From Oscillospiraceae bacterium (GTDB lineage Bacteria > Bacillota_A > Clostridia > Oscillospirales > Ruminococcaceae): a stretch of DNA of 6,184 bases. The position numbers were made by a program, and so were the translations under genes. Positions 5,305 to 6,184 of the stretch are shown here, piece after piece (position 1 is the stretch's first letter; each line of letters begins with the position of its first letter). The stretch is taken from positions 1 through 6,184 of the forward strand of contig JAGDDO010000295.1 of the NCBI GenBank assembly GCA_017848205.1, read 5' to 3'. The notes beneath the pieces were generated by a model, which was not told the origin of the DNA, did no database searches, and saw only the letters and a list, made by a program, of their open reading frames with translations.

Positions 5305-6184
5305 TTACTTGATAATAACGCCTTCTTCGCCGTTTACAAGTTCGCCGAGAATGTAAGCGTCTTCACCGGCAGCCTTAAGAGCAGCTATAGCCTTGTCAGC
5401 ATCGTTCTTGTCTACAACAACGATCATGCCGACACCCATGTTGAATGTATTGAACATGTCTCTTTCAGGAATGTTGCCTGTCTTAGCGATAAGATCGAAG
5501 ACAGGAAGAACCTGAACAGCTGATCTTTCGATCGAAGCTGTGATACCAGCTGGAAGTGAACGCGGAATGTTTTCGTAGAAACCGCCGCCTGTGATATGTG
5601 AAATAGACTTTACATTAACAGTCTTGAGAAGTTCAAGGATCGGTTTTACATAGATCTTTGTAGGTGTAAGAAGTGTTTCACCGAGAGTCTTGCCAAGATC
5701 ACCGTAATGACGCGCAAGGTTCTGTTCGCTTACAGTGAATACCTTTCTTACAAGTGAAAATCCGTTTGAGTGAACGCCGCTTGATCTGAGAGCGATCATA
5801 ACGTCGCCGGCCTTCTGTGTTTCGTTTCTGATGATCTTGTCCTTGTCAACAACACCAACTGTGATACCTGCAAGGTCGTATTCATCTTCAGGGTAGAAAC
5901 CAGGCATTTCTGCAGTTTCACCGCCGATAAGTGCTGCACCTGACTGCACGCATCCTTCAGCAACACCTGAAACGATGTTTGCTACCTTTTCAGGATAGTT
6001 CTTGCCTACAGCAATGTAGTCAAGGAAGAAGAGAGGTTTTGCGCCGCAGCAGATAACGTCGTTTACACACATAGCAACGCAGTCGATACCAACTGTGTCA
6101 TGCTTGTCCATAAGGAAAGCGATCTTGAGCTTTGTACCAACGCCGTCTGTACCTGAAACGAGTACAGGCTTGCTTATACCGGTA
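5305..6184 (-). CDS. purM: Phosphoribosylformylglycinamidine cyclo-ligase (AIR synthetase) PurM, N-terminus outside the window
   Basis: PurM closes the imidazole ring, converting FGAM to AIR with ATP, the fifth step of purine synthesis, in the cytoplasm. The frame is open to the window edge, giving 292 residues; by comparison with the usual length of about 340-350, some 45-55 N-terminal residues are missing. The internal ATG at 6109-6111 is not the start, because the family's nucleotide-binding block [14 protein letters not shown] lies upstream of it in the same frame (visible residues 7-20). Further family motifs are [15 protein letters not shown] (29-43), the [16 protein letters not shown] block (82-97), [25 protein letters not shown] and [12 protein letters not shown]. 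It is the first gene visible in the operon, directly ahead of purN as in Bacillus subtilis. The operon promoter and any earlier genes (for example purF, purC, purE) would be beyond base 6184. Confidence 0.97.
   Translation of the reverse strand, partial: TGISKPVLVSGTDGVGTKLKIAFLMDKHDTVGIDCVAMCVNDVICCGAKPLFFLDYIAVGKNYPEKVANIVSGVAEGCVQSGAALIGGETAEMPGFYPEDEYDLAGITVGVVDKDKIIRNETQKAGDVMIALRSSGVHSNGFSLVRKVFTVSEQNLARHYGDLGKTLGETLLTPTKIYVKPILELLKTVNVKSISHITGGGFYENIPRSLPAGITASIERSAVQVLPVFDLIAKTGNIPERDMFNTFNMGVGMIVVVDKNDADKAIAALKAAGEDAYILGELVNGEEGVIIK

Noticed and set aside
5305..6111. purM starting at the internal ATG at 6109-6111
   Set aside because: The same frame continues upstream with the conserved [10 protein letters not shown] block, so that ATG is an internal methionine and the true start lies beyond the window.

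Overview
The window carries the downstream part of a de novo purine biosynthesis operon, read entirely on the minus strand, so transcription runs from high to low coordinates. In transcription order it holds purM (its first few dozen codons lie beyond base 6184), purN, a PurO-type IMP cyclohydrolase, a stand-alone AICAR transformylase (the C-terminal half of PurH), purD, and a small polytopic membrane protein of unknown function. A strong hairpin at 582-620 closes this unit. Beyond it, still on the minus strand, begins hflX, a ribosome-associated GTPase gene that runs off the window at base 1.

The proteins resemble those of Clostridia, probably the Ruminococcus/Oscillospiraceae area. The reasons are the purM-purN-purH-purD order typical of Firmicutes, the Firmicutes-style PurD and PurN motifs, the AGGAGG-like ribosome binding sites, the moderate base composition, and the split PurH with a separate IMP cyclohydrolase. 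This placement rests on recognising protein motifs and was not checked by a search.

The pathway steps encoded are: AIR synthetase (PurM, FGAM to AIR), GAR formyltransferase (PurN, GAR to FGAR), IMP cyclohydrolase (FAICAR to IMP, last step), AICAR formyltransferase (AICAR to FAICAR, next-to-last step) and GAR synthetase (PurD, PRA to GAR). Most intergenic gaps are 15-22 bases. Two are longer, purN-purO (76 bases) and purH-purD (103 bases), and each holds a clear hairpin. No operon promoter or purine-responsive leader is visible, which is expected because the operon start is outside the window.

The most notable point is the organisation of the last two steps. The usual bacterial bifunctional PurH is replaced by two adjacent genes. 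The cyclohydrolase half is of the type first known from archaeal PurO, and it occupies the place in gene order that the PurH N-terminal domain would take. The other item worth following is the unidentified membrane protein at the operon end. Apart from these the region is ordinary core metabolism; no mobile element, CRISPR array, tRNA or rRNA was seen. No gene-free stretch exceeds 300 bases.
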